A stretch of 64,000 nucleotides of DNA from Chloroflexi bacterium HGW-Chloroflexi-6 (GTDB taxonomy: Bacteria > Chloroflexota > Anaerolineae > Anaerolineales > Villigracilaceae): assembly GCA_002840685.1 (NCBI GenBank), contig PHBU01000001.1, forward strand, positions 186,001 through 250,000, given 5' to 3'. Position numbers and translations under genes: made by a program. Shown here piece after piece: positions 9,901 to 17,263 of the stretch. Under the pieces are notes generated by a model, which worked only from the letters and a program-made list of their open reading frames with translations, had not been told where the DNA came from and ran no database searches. Each line of letters begins with the position of its first letter. Position 1 is the stretch's first letter.

Positions 9901-9925
9901 AGTGGGTGGTCAGGTGCACAAACAT
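6920..9925 (-). CDS. dnaE: DNA polymerase III alpha-subunit family (DnaE; short, DnaE2-like)
   Basis: C-family DNA polymerase. An N-terminal PHP domain (HLTTHSAYSLLEG, LGLTDHHTLTGA) is followed by the palm with RGSAASSLVAHCLGIT, the catalytic pair in PPDIDTDLC near residue 360 and VKIDLLGIRGLTVL near 513. Then come the HhH/thumb region (GYGFPKAHAASYAQIGWRSA) and a C-terminal OB fold (VTVAGVRQTSHRT...FLTIEDMSG). The length of 1001 aa is well below replicative DnaE (about 1160) and fits the error-prone DnaE2/ImuC group, but no imuA or imuB neighbour is present, so the subgroup is uncertain. The start codon is preceded at 6 nt by a TACAAT box and no Shine-Dalgarno, suggesting a leaderless mRNA. 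Confidence 0.9.
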   Translation of the reverse strand: MFVHLTTHSAYSLLEGLPLPAELAQAARSGGMPALGLTDHHTLTGAIEFAQVCKQADVQPILGLEIDLESGKLPLLATSLAGWSNLCRLSSALALRDIPEAPCPIEILASYADDLLALANPEPDGIQPGLLKEIFQKDLFITLQNPARGLPTINLARKLGATVVVTQPVYYLTPEQADLQRTLAAIRLTQPLAKLPPQASAPRGAYFVSAGEVETRFQHFPKALEATLEIAERCRFDLPLGVPHMPNVPLPPGQTASQALRERAEAGAIKLYGGISPEIRARLDHEIEVIAGMGYEPIFLIVEEILNFARQTGVPHSSRGSAASSLVAHCLGITSPDPLRLNLYFERFLNPARATPPDIDTDLCSVRRDGVIQHVFETYGAERVAMVATINRFRPRSALGDVAKAHGLDPARVREMVNRLPHSFWARFEAKEGAPASPFAELREAYPAYQRILAEAEALLKLPRHLSVHPGGVIVAPGPLTDLLPVMRSGSKGIVITQLDLEAVEALGLVKIDLLGIRGLTVLGDVAGFIQESQPERYVTRLGVLDSTPQDDPATADRIESGQTIGCFQIESPGMRATLREIHARSQDDIMAALALYRPGPLTGGLKDAFVRRFKGQEPVRHLHPALAPLLDETFGVILYQEQVLRIAHELAGFSLAEADLLRRAMSHFDPGKRMQELQRKFVSEAEAKSGVPAETGERVWEMMAAFAGYGFPKAHAASYAQIGWRSAWCKNYFPAEFMAAVLANWGGYYSQRVYLSEARRMGLIVRPPHVNHAGRNFAVRALDGGKVLFMGLDQVKDLTRRTIERILKGRPFSTLEDFLSRVDPRPQEAGSLARVGALEGLGNIPAILRRLESTWQAGQMSLFAWDDASGEDWTMEQKVAAQQELLGISLAAHPLELLIDKISAARAVSTLDAAERIGQRVTVAGVRQTSHRTRTAKGESMLFLTIEDMSGMLDAILFPGVYRQARELVASSAPLLLTGSMEIEAERGAPLLKVEKVSKL

Positions 9926-9931
9926 GGGGCA

Positions 9932-9937
9932 ATTGTA
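9932..9937 (-). promoter_or_regulatory. -10 box directly before dnaE (leaderless start candidate)
   Basis: TACAAT on the minus strand ends 6 nt before the dnaE ATG. With the usual 6-7 nt between -10 and transcription start, the mRNA would begin at or next to the A of ATG. No convincing -35 or ribosome-binding site was seen. Confidence 0.45.
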
Positions 9938-10000
9938 ATGGCATACCCATCAACAGGCACGCGGTTTGACAAAAAATCTCTGCCCGAAGGTAAGTTTCAA

Positions 10001-11242
10001 TTATTTATCGTTTTGGCCCTCTTCGGAGATGCCGTGCAGCCGATTGGCGCGCGCGATCAGCGGCAGGGCCGGCGTCAGCAGGAAGCTGGCGAAGACGATC
10101 GCGGCCCGCACGCTCCACAGGCTGACGATGCCCGCCAGCGGCCCGGAGGCGATCTGGCCGATGGCATCCACCTGCCCGGACATCGAGATGACCGTGGCGC
10201 GAGTGTCCGGGTCGAGGCGCTGGTTGACCCAGGCGTTATACAGCGGCCCGAGCACGTTGCGGGTGACGCTGACCAGCCAGATGGCGGCCACCGCCACAGC
10301 CAGACTGGGGGCAAGCGCAAACAGGAAAATGCCCACAGCCAGCAGGCCCGTCAGCCAAAGCATGCCTTTCGCGATCGAGGGCGCATGGCTGGCATCCAGG
10401 TTTTTCTCGACCCGGTTGGTGACCACGATCGAGAGCAGCATCCCGGCCCCGCGCAACACGCCGAAGAAGGCTACTTCGTTCATGCCAAACAGGCCTGGCA
10501 GCGTGAAGTTATCGACCAGGTATTTGACCCACAAGCGGTCCCAGCCTTCGGAATACAGGCCGTAGATGAATCCGACGCCGAGCACCGCCATCAGCACCGG
10601 GCGCGAGCGGACGGTGGCAATCCCCTTCTTGAAAATATCACCCATGTGCTGCCAGTTGTTGCGGTCTTCGGGTTTGGCGGGCGCAAAGCGGGTTTCGGGC
10701 ATGAACAGCGCCAGAAAAACAGCAAACACAAAAATCGCTGCGCCGCCTGCCAGGATCGGTAGCCCAACCGCAAGGTTGCCAAGCGGGATGGCGATAATCA
10801 TGCCGAGAAAGGCCCCGGCCAGGTCGAACTGGTTGGCGCGCAGAAAAGCGCGGTTGGCGGCTTCCTCGCCGATCTCGTCTGAGAGCCAGGCCTGGGTCGC
10901 GCCGCTGGTGAAGGTGTAGCCCAGCCCCCACAGCCCCGAAGCGAGCAAGATCGTGCCAAAAAATGGGAACAAGCCCTCGATAACGAAGGCACTGCCCATA
11001 ATGAAATAGCCGATGACGATCGACAGCCGCCGCGAGTAGGCATCTGCCACGATGCCGGTCGGCACTTCGAAGAGCAGGATGACCACCTCGAGTGTCGTTC
11101 CGACCAAAACGAGTTGCAGGCCCGTCAACCCGGCAACAGTTGCCTCGTAAAAAGACATGACCACGAAGATCATGCTGAAAAAGAGCGAGATCAGGAAAGA
11201 TAAGGCCAGGTAGAGTTGATAGGCGGGAAGCTTTTTCATCAT
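10001..11242 (-). CDS. MFS transporter
   Basis: Major facilitator permease of 413 aa with about 12 hydrophobic helices, from MMKKLPAYQLYLALSFLISL onward. The loop between TM2 and TM3 has GIVADAYSRRLSIVIG, a variant of MFS motif A (G-x-x-aD-x-x-g-R-r). The substrate cannot be named from sequence; drug or metabolite efflux is typical of this type. Its start is 6 nt after the stop of the sulfotransferase gene, so the two form a pair, and the permease might export the sulfated product. It is the last gene of the long minus-strand run that begins near 22.7 kb. Confidence 0.85.
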   Translation of the reverse strand: MMKKLPAYQLYLALSFLISLFFSMIFVVMSFYEATVAGLTGLQLVLVGTTLEVVILLFEVPTGIVADAYSRRLSIVIGYFIMGSAFVIEGLFPFFGTILLASGLWGLGYTFTSGATQAWLSDEIGEEAANRAFLRANQFDLAGAFLGMIIAIPLGNLAVGLPILAGGAAIFVFAVFLALFMPETRFAPAKPEDRNNWQHMGDIFKKGIATVRSRPVLMAVLGVGFIYGLYSEGWDRLWVKYLVDNFTLPGLFGMNEVAFFGVLRGAGMLLSIVVTNRVEKNLDASHAPSIAKGMLWLTGLLAVGIFLFALAPSLAVAVAAIWLVSVTRNVLGPLYNAWVNQRLDPDTRATVISMSGQVDAIGQIASGPLAGIVSLWSVRAAIVFASFLLTPALPLIARANRLHGISEEGQNDK

Positions 11243-11248
11243 GATTGG

Positions 11249-11929
11249 CTAAAGCTCACCACGGGTGAACCTGGCAACCCAATCTTCTGAAAGATTGTCG
11301 GCCTGCTTTTGAATCCTTGGTGCAGGCACATGAAACTCTGCCGGGTGCTCGATTCCCAGATATGCCAGCGCTCCCAATATGACAGGTTCCGGGTTGACTG
11401 CCAATTCTTCATACCTGACGCGATAGGGTTGGATCTGCCTTTCCATAAAATAAGTTTCCCAACCTTTTTCCTGCAGCTTTATTTCCCGAAGGCAGCATCG
11501 GATTTGGAAATAATTGTATTGCGGCTCTCTTTGCACGGTCTGACCCGACATCCATTGGTCGGTTTGTTCCGCGCGGGCCAGCGAGATAGCTTGCCTGATC
11601 TTATCGTTTCGCTGTATGAAGATGTATTTCAGCGGGTTCGGGAAGAAGCTCTCCAGGCGGTTCAGCCCTACAAAATCTGCGATCTGATCAAATTGAGCCT
11701 TTGTCCCAAAGACACCATTGGGGGAAGTATATTTTTCGATCAATGATACGGCATGGCTTTTTTCGTAGAGCAGCTTGTCCGGGAACTCGTTAATGGCGTC
11801 TCCCATGAACCAGGGGTTGAAATGTTCCTGGGGAAACCCGGCCAACTGGGTATCGGTCATAAAATAGCTCAATAAATGGCTGCCGCTGCGAGGCGCCGAA
11901 CAAATGATGTAACAGGTTGTTATATTCAT
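11249..11929 (-). CDS. Stf0-like sulfotransferase
   Basis: Predicted to transfer sulfate from PAPS to a small-molecule or sugar acceptor. The N-terminal PAPS 5'-phosphosulfate loop is CSAPRSGSHLLSYFM. The middle part carries the Stf0-type stretch FIQRNDKIRQAISLARAEQTDQW, which matches the mycobacterial trehalose 2-sulfotransferase group. The 226-aa length is near the family norm. It lies 24 nt after a GNAT gene and 6 nt before the MFS gene. The acceptor is unknown; a trehalose-like sugar is a guess from family only. Confidence 0.83.
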   Translation of the reverse strand: MNITTCYIICSAPRSGSHLLSYFMTDTQLAGFPQEHFNPWFMGDAINEFPDKLLYEKSHAVSLIEKYTSPNGVFGTKAQFDQIADFVGLNRLESFFPNPLKYIFIQRNDKIRQAISLARAEQTDQWMSGQTVQREPQYNYFQIRCCLREIKLQEKGWETYFMERQIQPYRVRYEELAVNPEPVILGALAYLGIEHPAEFHVPAPRIQKQADNLSEDWVARFTRGEL

Positions 11930-11953
11930 AGTTTTGTTGAAGTTTTCTTTTTT

Positions 11954-13306
11954 TTATACTATCCCTTGCACCGAAGAGGGCTTTTTGGGGAACAAGACCG
12001 AGGCCAGGTAGCGGGCATCATCGCTCTCCCAGTAACAGTCGGCATAGGCCGATTTAAGCTCGTCAAGGTTTCGGTAACCAAAGACAAGCTGTAAAACCGT
12101 CAGATCGGGCAGGCCGATCTCACCCATGTCGTTTGGCTGGGGTTTGTAGGCTTCGGACCCGGTCAATTTTCCATTTTCGAAGGTCAGCTTGACGCCGGTC
12201 TTATACAGGTTTAATCGCAGGCTGCCGCTGTGGCCGGGAATGTGCGATTCCGCGATCCGTTTTTCGAGGGCCGGACCCACGTGACGCAAAAATCCCGGCA
12301 GGTCGGGCACGCGCACATACCAGGCATAGGTCTGGCGGATGCGCGGCAGTTTCTCGCGCCAGACCTCGTAGACCGGGTGCTCAGAACCGTGCCAGAAAGC
12401 CACACCGGTCTTGTTTTCAAGTGGCTGGCTGTCGCGCGCCGCATATTCCTTGCTGGTCGCCAGGGCATAACGCGCCACGCCGGGCGTGACCGCCAACCAG
12501 GAGACACCCGGCTTGAGTTCATACTCAAAAAGCGGAATGCCCCAATCCCAGTTGAACCAGGGGTGCGAGATGTACCCAACCGGCTCGCCGGCGGCCGTCT
12601 CGATCACCCTGAACACGTTACGGTTGATGTTTTTCTCGCTCTTGCCGTTCAGTTCATAGCGCCACATGGCCGCGTCGCGCACAGCACAGATCAACTTGCG
12701 CGCGTTTGCGTGTTGATAAACCATATCCAAAAACGGGATATCCGCCTCGCTGGCCGGGCGGATATTAAAGGGCTCGCTTTCACCCTCCTTTAGCGCGGGC
12801 ATCAGCGGGGCAAAGCCGACCCGCCCGCCGCCCAATTCCAGACCCATTTCGTACTCGAAGCGTTTGTAATAGAACGGGATGCCGGTGATGACCTGGACAA
12901 GTTCGCCGCGTTCGGCGCTCCAGCGGTGGATCTTGTCGAATTGGATTTGGACGAGGCGTTTGTGGCGGAACTCGGGCAGGGTGCCGACCAGCTCGGGGCG
13001 ACCGACCTTGAACGGGATGCCGTCATAGGCCCAGGTTTGCGAGATATGGTTAAGCGACGAAACCACCCTGCCCGTTGCCTGCTCCTCGACCAGGGTGAAA
13101 TCACCCTCCCCAAAAGTGGGATGCGGCCTCTCGAGCAGGTCGCGCGTCCAGGCGCCGATGCGTTCGTCGGGTTTGTCCCAGCCCTCATCGCTGTGGATGT
13201 GAGCGTTGAATTCGGCCAGTTTATCGGCATCTGCAGCGGTCGAGCGGCGCAAGATCAGTCCATCACCGAGTTCACGTAAAATAGTTTGCTCAATAGGTTG
13301 TAACAT
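11954..13306 (-). CDS. Tandem-domain GNAT acetyltransferase, Eis-like
   Basis: Acetyl-CoA dependent N-acetyltransferase of 450 aa. The ATG at 13306 follows GGAG (the open frame begins further upstream without one). The N-terminal GNAT fold (LILRRSTAADADKLAEF, VGRPELVGTLPEFRHKRLVQIQFDKIHRW) is followed by a second GNAT-like domain (FNIRPASEADIPFLDMVYQ) and a C-terminal sterol-carrier-like part. This order resembles Eis, which acetylates aminoglycosides and proteins in mycobacteria, and the length is also near Eis (about 400 aa). The exact substrate is unknown. It is one of eight GNAT genes between 11.9 and 22.7 kb. Confidence 0.82.
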   Translation of the reverse strand: MLQPIEQTILRELGDGLILRRSTAADADKLAEFNAHIHSDEGWDKPDERIGAWTRDLLERPHPTFGEGDFTLVEEQATGRVVSSLNHISQTWAYDGIPFKVGRPELVGTLPEFRHKRLVQIQFDKIHRWSAERGELVQVITGIPFYYKRFEYEMGLELGGGRVGFAPLMPALKEGESEPFNIRPASEADIPFLDMVYQHANARKLICAVRDAAMWRYELNGKSEKNINRNVFRVIETAAGEPVGYISHPWFNWDWGIPLFEYELKPGVSWLAVTPGVARYALATSKEYAARDSQPLENKTGVAFWHGSEHPVYEVWREKLPRIRQTYAWYVRVPDLPGFLRHVGPALEKRIAESHIPGHSGSLRLNLYKTGVKLTFENGKLTGSEAYKPQPNDMGEIGLPDLTVLQLVFGYRNLDELKSAYADCYWESDDARYLASVLFPKKPSSVQGIV

Positions 13307-13350
13307 TTCAATTCTCCGTGGGGCGACCCGGCGAGCCGCCCCGGCAACGA

Positions 13351-13944
13351 TCATAACAATTGTTTGATATCCGCCAGGGTTTGTTCAACGCTGCGGAAGT
13401 GCACGCCTTTCATCCCCAGCGCATTGGCGGCGGCGATGTTTTCAGGCATATCGTCAACAAAAATAGCTTCCCCTGGTTGGACGCCCAGTTTTTGGAGCGC
13501 TAGATGGTAAATGCGCGGATCGGGTTTGACAATGCCCACTTCTGCCGAAACGATAATCTCATCAAAGGGAGCCAGGAAACCTTGTTCCTGCATGTAGGCG
13601 CGCAGGCCGTCCCAGGCGTTGCTGATAACCCCGGTTTTCAGGCCAGGCCGCACAGACTGGATGAAATCCAGCAGGCTGCGATCGATGCGGTCCCCGGCAA
13701 AAAAGGTGTCTGCGATCGGTTTCCACTCGTCATCCGCGCCCAGCCGCCGGGCTACGTCGCGCCAGTGTTGTTCCTCGGTCATCAGGCCGATCGATGCTTT
13801 TTTGGCGGTTTCACAGCCGAAAACGAAGCGGTCCATTTCATCGTAGCTCATGCCGAAACGCTGGCCGAGGGCGGTGCGCAAGGTTTTGTCCTCGGTACGG
13901 ACGATGACCCCGCCGAGGTCGAAGTAGAGGGCTTTGATGGGCAT
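13351..13944 (-). CDS. HAD-family hydrolase (subfamily IA)
   Basis: Phosphatase-type HAD enzyme of 197 aa. The ATG at 13944 follows TGGAG. Motif I is YFDLGGVIVRTE, with Asp as nucleophile but Gly-Gly replacing the usual second Asp, as in YihX-like proteins. Motif II is VISNAW, motif III the Lys in VGIVKPDPRIY, and motif IV is IFVDDMPENIAAANALG. It lies between two GNAT genes on the same strand. The substrate is unknown; sugar phosphates are typical. Confidence 0.85.
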   Translation of the reverse strand: MPIKALYFDLGGVIVRTEDKTLRTALGQRFGMSYDEMDRFVFGCETAKKASIGLMTEEQHWRDVARRLGADDEWKPIADTFFAGDRIDRSLLDFIQSVRPGLKTGVISNAWDGLRAYMQEQGFLAPFDEIIVSAEVGIVKPDPRIYHLALQKLGVQPGEAIFVDDMPENIAAANALGMKGVHFRSVEQTLADIKQLL

Positions 13945-14070
13945 AAAAACTCCAGTAAGTAGAAAATAGAAAGTAGAGAGTAGTAAAAAGCAGGCGCAGC
14001 CGCTGATACGCAAGGCTTTGCCACGAGAAAGGGCGAAATTGGGTCGCCCTGCCGTGCGCGGATCAGAAAA

Positions 14071-15030
14071 TCAGTTTGGTTTTGCGTAATCGAGGTATTT
14101 GTTGACGATCTTAAAACCGACCGATTGATAAAGGTTGATGGCTGGCGTGTTCTCCACCCCGGTCGAGATGCAAACGCGATCCATGCCGTGGGCCTGCATC
14201 CGGCGCAGGCTTTCCAGCAGTGCGGCGCGCGTCAGTCCCTGACGGCGATACGCCTCGAGCGCGCCAACCGGGCCGAAATCGCCAATCCGATTAACCGGGT
14301 CGAGCCAGCCATTGACATAAGCGGCGATGACACCCTCGGGTGTGACGGTGACCACATCCAGGTCCAGGTGATAACCAGGCAGCTGCATGAATTGTGCATA
14401 ATCGTCATCGCTGACGTTGCCGACGCTCCACGGCTGCCAGACCTCGCGCTGGGCCGCAGCCCGGTTCGGGATTTCATCCGCGTCATGCAGCGCGCGCACG
14501 GTAAAACCGGCAGGCAGCTGCGCGGTCGGGATCGGTTCATTCAGCGACCGGATCATATTGACTTCGGCAAAATCGCCGGCATACTCAAACCCATGTTGTT
14601 CCAGGAATGCGATTCGCTCCTGGTCATCCTGGCGGGCGCCGCTGACGAGGGCCCCGCCCCAGAATTGGGCATCCTGCGCGCGGAGTTCGGCCACGCGCTC
14701 TTCGGCCCAGATCAAGGCCTCGGTTTCGATGCCGCGCCACGCGTACTCTGGCAGGATCTGATAATCGAAGGCCGGGTCCTCGCCCAAAAGGGCGTAAGCC
14801 ACCAGCCTGTCGTCCGCGTGCCAGAGCCGGATGTGTTGACGCGGATCCAGGTGGCAGGCGATCATAAAGAAATTGAAGAGCAGCTCGCCAACATGCGCAT
14901 AACGCCAGTCACTGGTCTGTGAACGCGCTTCCATCAGCATGGACAGCATCTGTTGTAAATCATGATCGGTTTCGTAAAATCGGGATACCGGCGCGTATGC
15001 AGACGCGCTGCGGTTGAGGTTCGAATCCAT
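14071..15030 (-). CDS. Tandem-domain GNAT acetyltransferase
   Basis: 319-aa protein with AGGAG 7 nt before the ATG. The N-terminal half is a divergent GNAT domain (IRLWHADDRLVAYALLG). The C-terminal half is a full one, with VIAAYVNGWLDP, the acetyl-CoA loop YRRQGLTRAALLESL and the typical end ENTPAINLYQSVGFKIVNKY. The two-domain shape resembles MshD-type and similar acetyltransferases. It is a paralogue of the 324-, 344- and 338-aa genes upstream in the same run. Acceptor unknown. Confidence 0.82.
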   Translation of the reverse strand: MDSNLNRSASAYAPVSRFYETDHDLQQMLSMLMEARSQTSDWRYAHVGELLFNFFMIACHLDPRQHIRLWHADDRLVAYALLGEDPAFDYQILPEYAWRGIETEALIWAEERVAELRAQDAQFWGGALVSGARQDDQERIAFLEQHGFEYAGDFAEVNMIRSLNEPIPTAQLPAGFTVRALHDADEIPNRAAAQREVWQPWSVGNVSDDDYAQFMQLPGYHLDLDVVTVTPEGVIAAYVNGWLDPVNRIGDFGPVGALEAYRRQGLTRAALLESLRRMQAHGMDRVCISTGVENTPAINLYQSVGFKIVNKYLDYAKPN

Positions 15031-15080
15031 TGATTATCTCCTGCGGATGTGCTGGAAAGGGCTGCACCCCGTTTGTGGGA

Positions 15081-15275
15081 CTAGCCCTCCAACATTTTTT
15101 TATAAATCGGGTTCAGCGCCAACTGTTTCTTTGTGATGCGGGTGGCCTTGCGGCACTTGGGGCAGTGGGCGTCATAGTGAACGTTCGGGTCAGACTTGAA
15201 TAGTTCGACCATTTCGGCAATTTCTTCCTTGTTAAGGGAAAAAGGCATTAAGCAGGCTGAGCATTTGATTTGCAT
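15081..15275 (-). CDS. Small two-Cys-pair zinc-ribbon protein
   Basis: 64-aa protein with CSAC near the start and CPKC near residue 38, the four ligands of a zinc ribbon. The rest is helical and basic (KATRITKKQLALN). A GGAG-type ribosome site precedes it. No specific family was recognised. The gene sits 50 nt before a GNAT gene on the same strand and shortly after rtcB; nucleic-acid or protein binding is a guess. Confidence 0.7.
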   Translation of the reverse strand: MQIKCSACLMPFSLNKEEIAEMVELFKSDPNVHYDAHCPKCRKATRITKKQLALNPIYKKMLEG

Positions 15276-15342
15276 AGAAATCTCCTTGGTTGTTTATCAG
15301 TTTACCAGTTTCCTGGCCTTTAATCAGCAGATTTCGTTCGTT

Positions 15343-16761
15343 CTAAAATTCCCCGGCTTCATCGGCCATGCGAACGATGCGCGGGCTGAACTTGCCCATC
15401 ACCTCCACCAGGTCGGCCTGGGCGGCAATAACCTGTTCGATCGGTTTATAGGCCTGGGGCGACTCATCCAGCCCGCCGCCCAGCAGGGTCACGCCGCGCT
15501 CTTTGAGATAGCTGTCCCGCGCGGGTTTGGCGATCGAATTCAGCGCCGCTTTACGGCTCATCAGCCGTCCCGCGCCGTGTGAGGCCGATTCGAGCGCCTG
15601 GCTCGCACCTTTGCCGCGCACCACGTAACCGGGGTCGCCCATCGAGCCGGGAATGACTCCCAGCACGCCCTTGCCCGCCGGGGTTGCACCCTTGCGGTGG
15701 ACGATGACCGCGCGCCCATCGGGCAGGGTTTCCTGCCAGGCGAAGTTATGATGGTTTTCAACGGCGGCAGCTTCGCGCAGTCCAACCGCTTCGGCCACCC
15801 GCTGGTGGATAATGGCATGGTTGGCCGAAGCAAAGCGCCCCGCCAGTTCCATCGAAAGCCAGTATTCCTGGCCTTCTTCCGAATCAAGCGACAGCCAGGC
15901 CAGGTGACGAGCAGATTGATCCAGGTCGGGGTGTTTTTCCATGGCCAGTTTGCTGTAACGATCGGCGATCTTAAAGCCGACGCTGCGCGAACCGCTGTGC
16001 GAGAGCAGGGCCAGGTATTCGCCCGGTTTCAATCCGAGCAGCGGTTCATACAAACGGAACGCGCCCCATTCAACGAAGTGGTTGCCGGTGCCGCTGGTGC
16101 CCAACTGGCGCGCGGCATTGTCCTGCAAGCTTTGCAACAGGCGGGTGGCGTTCCAGGCCGGGTCATCGAGCACTTCATGATCGGCGCGGTCGCGGCCTTT
16201 CCACTGCGCGCCCATGCCAAAGGCAGTCTGCTCGAGCAGGGAACCTTCGAACAGGCCTTTCTTCTGCCCGAGCAGGTGCGGAGAAACCTCGTAAATCGAC
16301 AGGCGCATCCGGCAGGCGATATCGACACCGACCGCGTAGGGGATGACGGCGTTGTCAGTGGCAAGCACACCGCCGATCGGCAGTCCGTAGCCGATGTGGG
16401 CATCCGGCATCAAGGCCCCGGCCACGCTGACCGGCAGGCGCATGGCATTGTCCATCTGGGCCAGGGAGCCATCGTCGATCGCCTCGCGGCCCCAGATCGG
16501 GTAAGCCAGCGGCAACTCGCGCAGCGTGTCGCTCTGTTCTTCTTTCGGCAGCAGGCGGATGCACTCACGGGCCAGCTCGGCCAGGAGCGGCTCGGCCAGG
16601 AACTGGCCGGGGTTGAGACGAACGGAATCCAAACGCGCCAGGATGTCTTCGCGTTCGAGGCCGGTTTCGGCCAGTTCAGCGGCGATCTCTTTGGCGAGGC
16701 CAATGATCTTGCCATCCGGCCAGTTGTTGAGTTTTAGAATTTTTCCAGTAATGATGCCCAT
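15343..16761 (-). CDS. rtcB: RtcB RNA-splicing ligase family protein
   Basis: Joins RNA 2',3'-cyclic phosphate or 3'-phosphate ends to 5'-OH ends, using GTP and Mn2+. All family landmarks are present: MPDAHIGYGLPIGG, GVDIACRM (metal Cys), GTSGTGNHFVE, LSHSGSRSVG, ENHHNFAW, HRKGATPAGKG, GVIPGSMGDPGYVVRGKG and SHGAGRLMSRKAA with the guanylylated His. The length of 472 aa is normal. No archease gene is adjacent. It lies inside a run of acetyltransferase genes, an unusual place for it. The upstream gap holds REP-like palindromes. Confidence 0.93.
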   Translation of the reverse strand: MGIITGKILKLNNWPDGKIIGLAKEIAAELAETGLEREDILARLDSVRLNPGQFLAEPLLAELARECIRLLPKEEQSDTLRELPLAYPIWGREAIDDGSLAQMDNAMRLPVSVAGALMPDAHIGYGLPIGGVLATDNAVIPYAVGVDIACRMRLSIYEVSPHLLGQKKGLFEGSLLEQTAFGMGAQWKGRDRADHEVLDDPAWNATRLLQSLQDNAARQLGTSGTGNHFVEWGAFRLYEPLLGLKPGEYLALLSHSGSRSVGFKIADRYSKLAMEKHPDLDQSARHLAWLSLDSEEGQEYWLSMELAGRFASANHAIIHQRVAEAVGLREAAAVENHHNFAWQETLPDGRAVIVHRKGATPAGKGVLGVIPGSMGDPGYVVRGKGASQALESASHGAGRLMSRKAALNSIAKPARDSYLKERGVTLLGGGLDESPQAYKPIEQVIAAQADLVEVMGKFSPRIVRMADEAGEF

Positions 16762-16776
16762 GTTGTTCGCCCTAAA

Positions 16777-16869
16777 GCTGGTTGAGTAGGGCGGCGCTAT
16801 CCCGTCCGTATCGAAACCAGCACTTTCGGGTCTCGATATACCGGGAAACCACCGGCTACTCGACCCTCG
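16777..16869. repeat. Pair of REP-like imperfect palindromes upstream of rtcB
   Basis: Two adjacent imperfect inverted repeats fill the gap between the VOC gene and rtcB. The first runs from GCTGGTTGAGTAGG at 16777 to TATCGAAACCAGC ending at 16821. The second runs from about 16828 (GGGTCTCGATATACC) to about 16869 (GGCTACTCGACCC). The GTTGAGTAG/TATCGAAAC word pair is typical of dispersed bacterial REP elements. Confidence 0.55.
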
Positions 16870-16870
16870 A

Positions 16871-17263
16871 TTACTTTTTCAACTCGATAAAATCCCATTT
16901 ATTGCCATATAAATCTTCAAAAACAACTACCGTGCCATAAGGTTCTGAGCGCGGTTTTTCGAGAAAACGGATGCCGCTGGCTGTCATAACGTTGTAATCG
17001 CGCCAGAAATCGTCCGTGTGCAGGAAGAGAAAGACCCGTCCGCCGGTTTGGTTGCCAATCGCGGCAGCCTGTTCGGGGGAGTCGGCGCGGGCCAAAAGCA
17101 GGCAGGCCTCGTCCGCTCCAGGCGGGGCGACCCGCACCCAGCGTTTGCCGGCGCCCAGGTCCGTATCTTCCAGCAGTTGAAAGCCCAGTTTTTGGGTGTA
17201 GAACGCGATCGCTTCGTTATAATCGCGCACCAGCAGGGCCATCGCGCCGATTTTTTGTTTCAT
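16871..17263 (-). CDS. VOC/glyoxalase-fold protein
   Basis: 130-aa vicinal-oxygen-chelate protein. Two beta-alpha-beta-beta-beta modules are visible: GAMALLVRDYNEAIAFYTQKLGFQLLED in the first half and FLFLHTDDFWRDYNVMTASGIRFLEKPRSEPYGTVVVFEDLYGNKWDFIEL in the second, with the family's terminal D-x-x-G-N-x-W/F-x-x-x-E. Such proteins include lyases, dioxygenases and antibiotic-binding resistance proteins. The start overlaps the cupin gene stop by 4 nt, so they are translationally coupled. Confidence 0.82.
   Translation of the reverse strand: MKQKIGAMALLVRDYNEAIAFYTQKLGFQLLEDTDLGAGKRWVRVAPPGADEACLLLARADSPEQAAAIGNQTGGRVFLFLHTDDFWRDYNVMTASGIRFLEKPRSEPYGTVVVFEDLYGNKWDFIELKK

Noticed and set aside
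9761-10762. 333-codon plus-strand open frame
   Set aside because: It runs antisense through the start of dnaE and most of the MFS gene, has no recognisable motif and no ribosome site.
14030-14050. Hairpin between the HAD and GNAT genes as a terminator
   Set aside because: Stem of only 7 bp with no T-run; probably incidental or a degenerate palindrome.
15697-16737. 346-codon plus-strand frame opposite rtcB
   Set aside because: Antisense shadow; every RtcB motif is intact on the minus strand.
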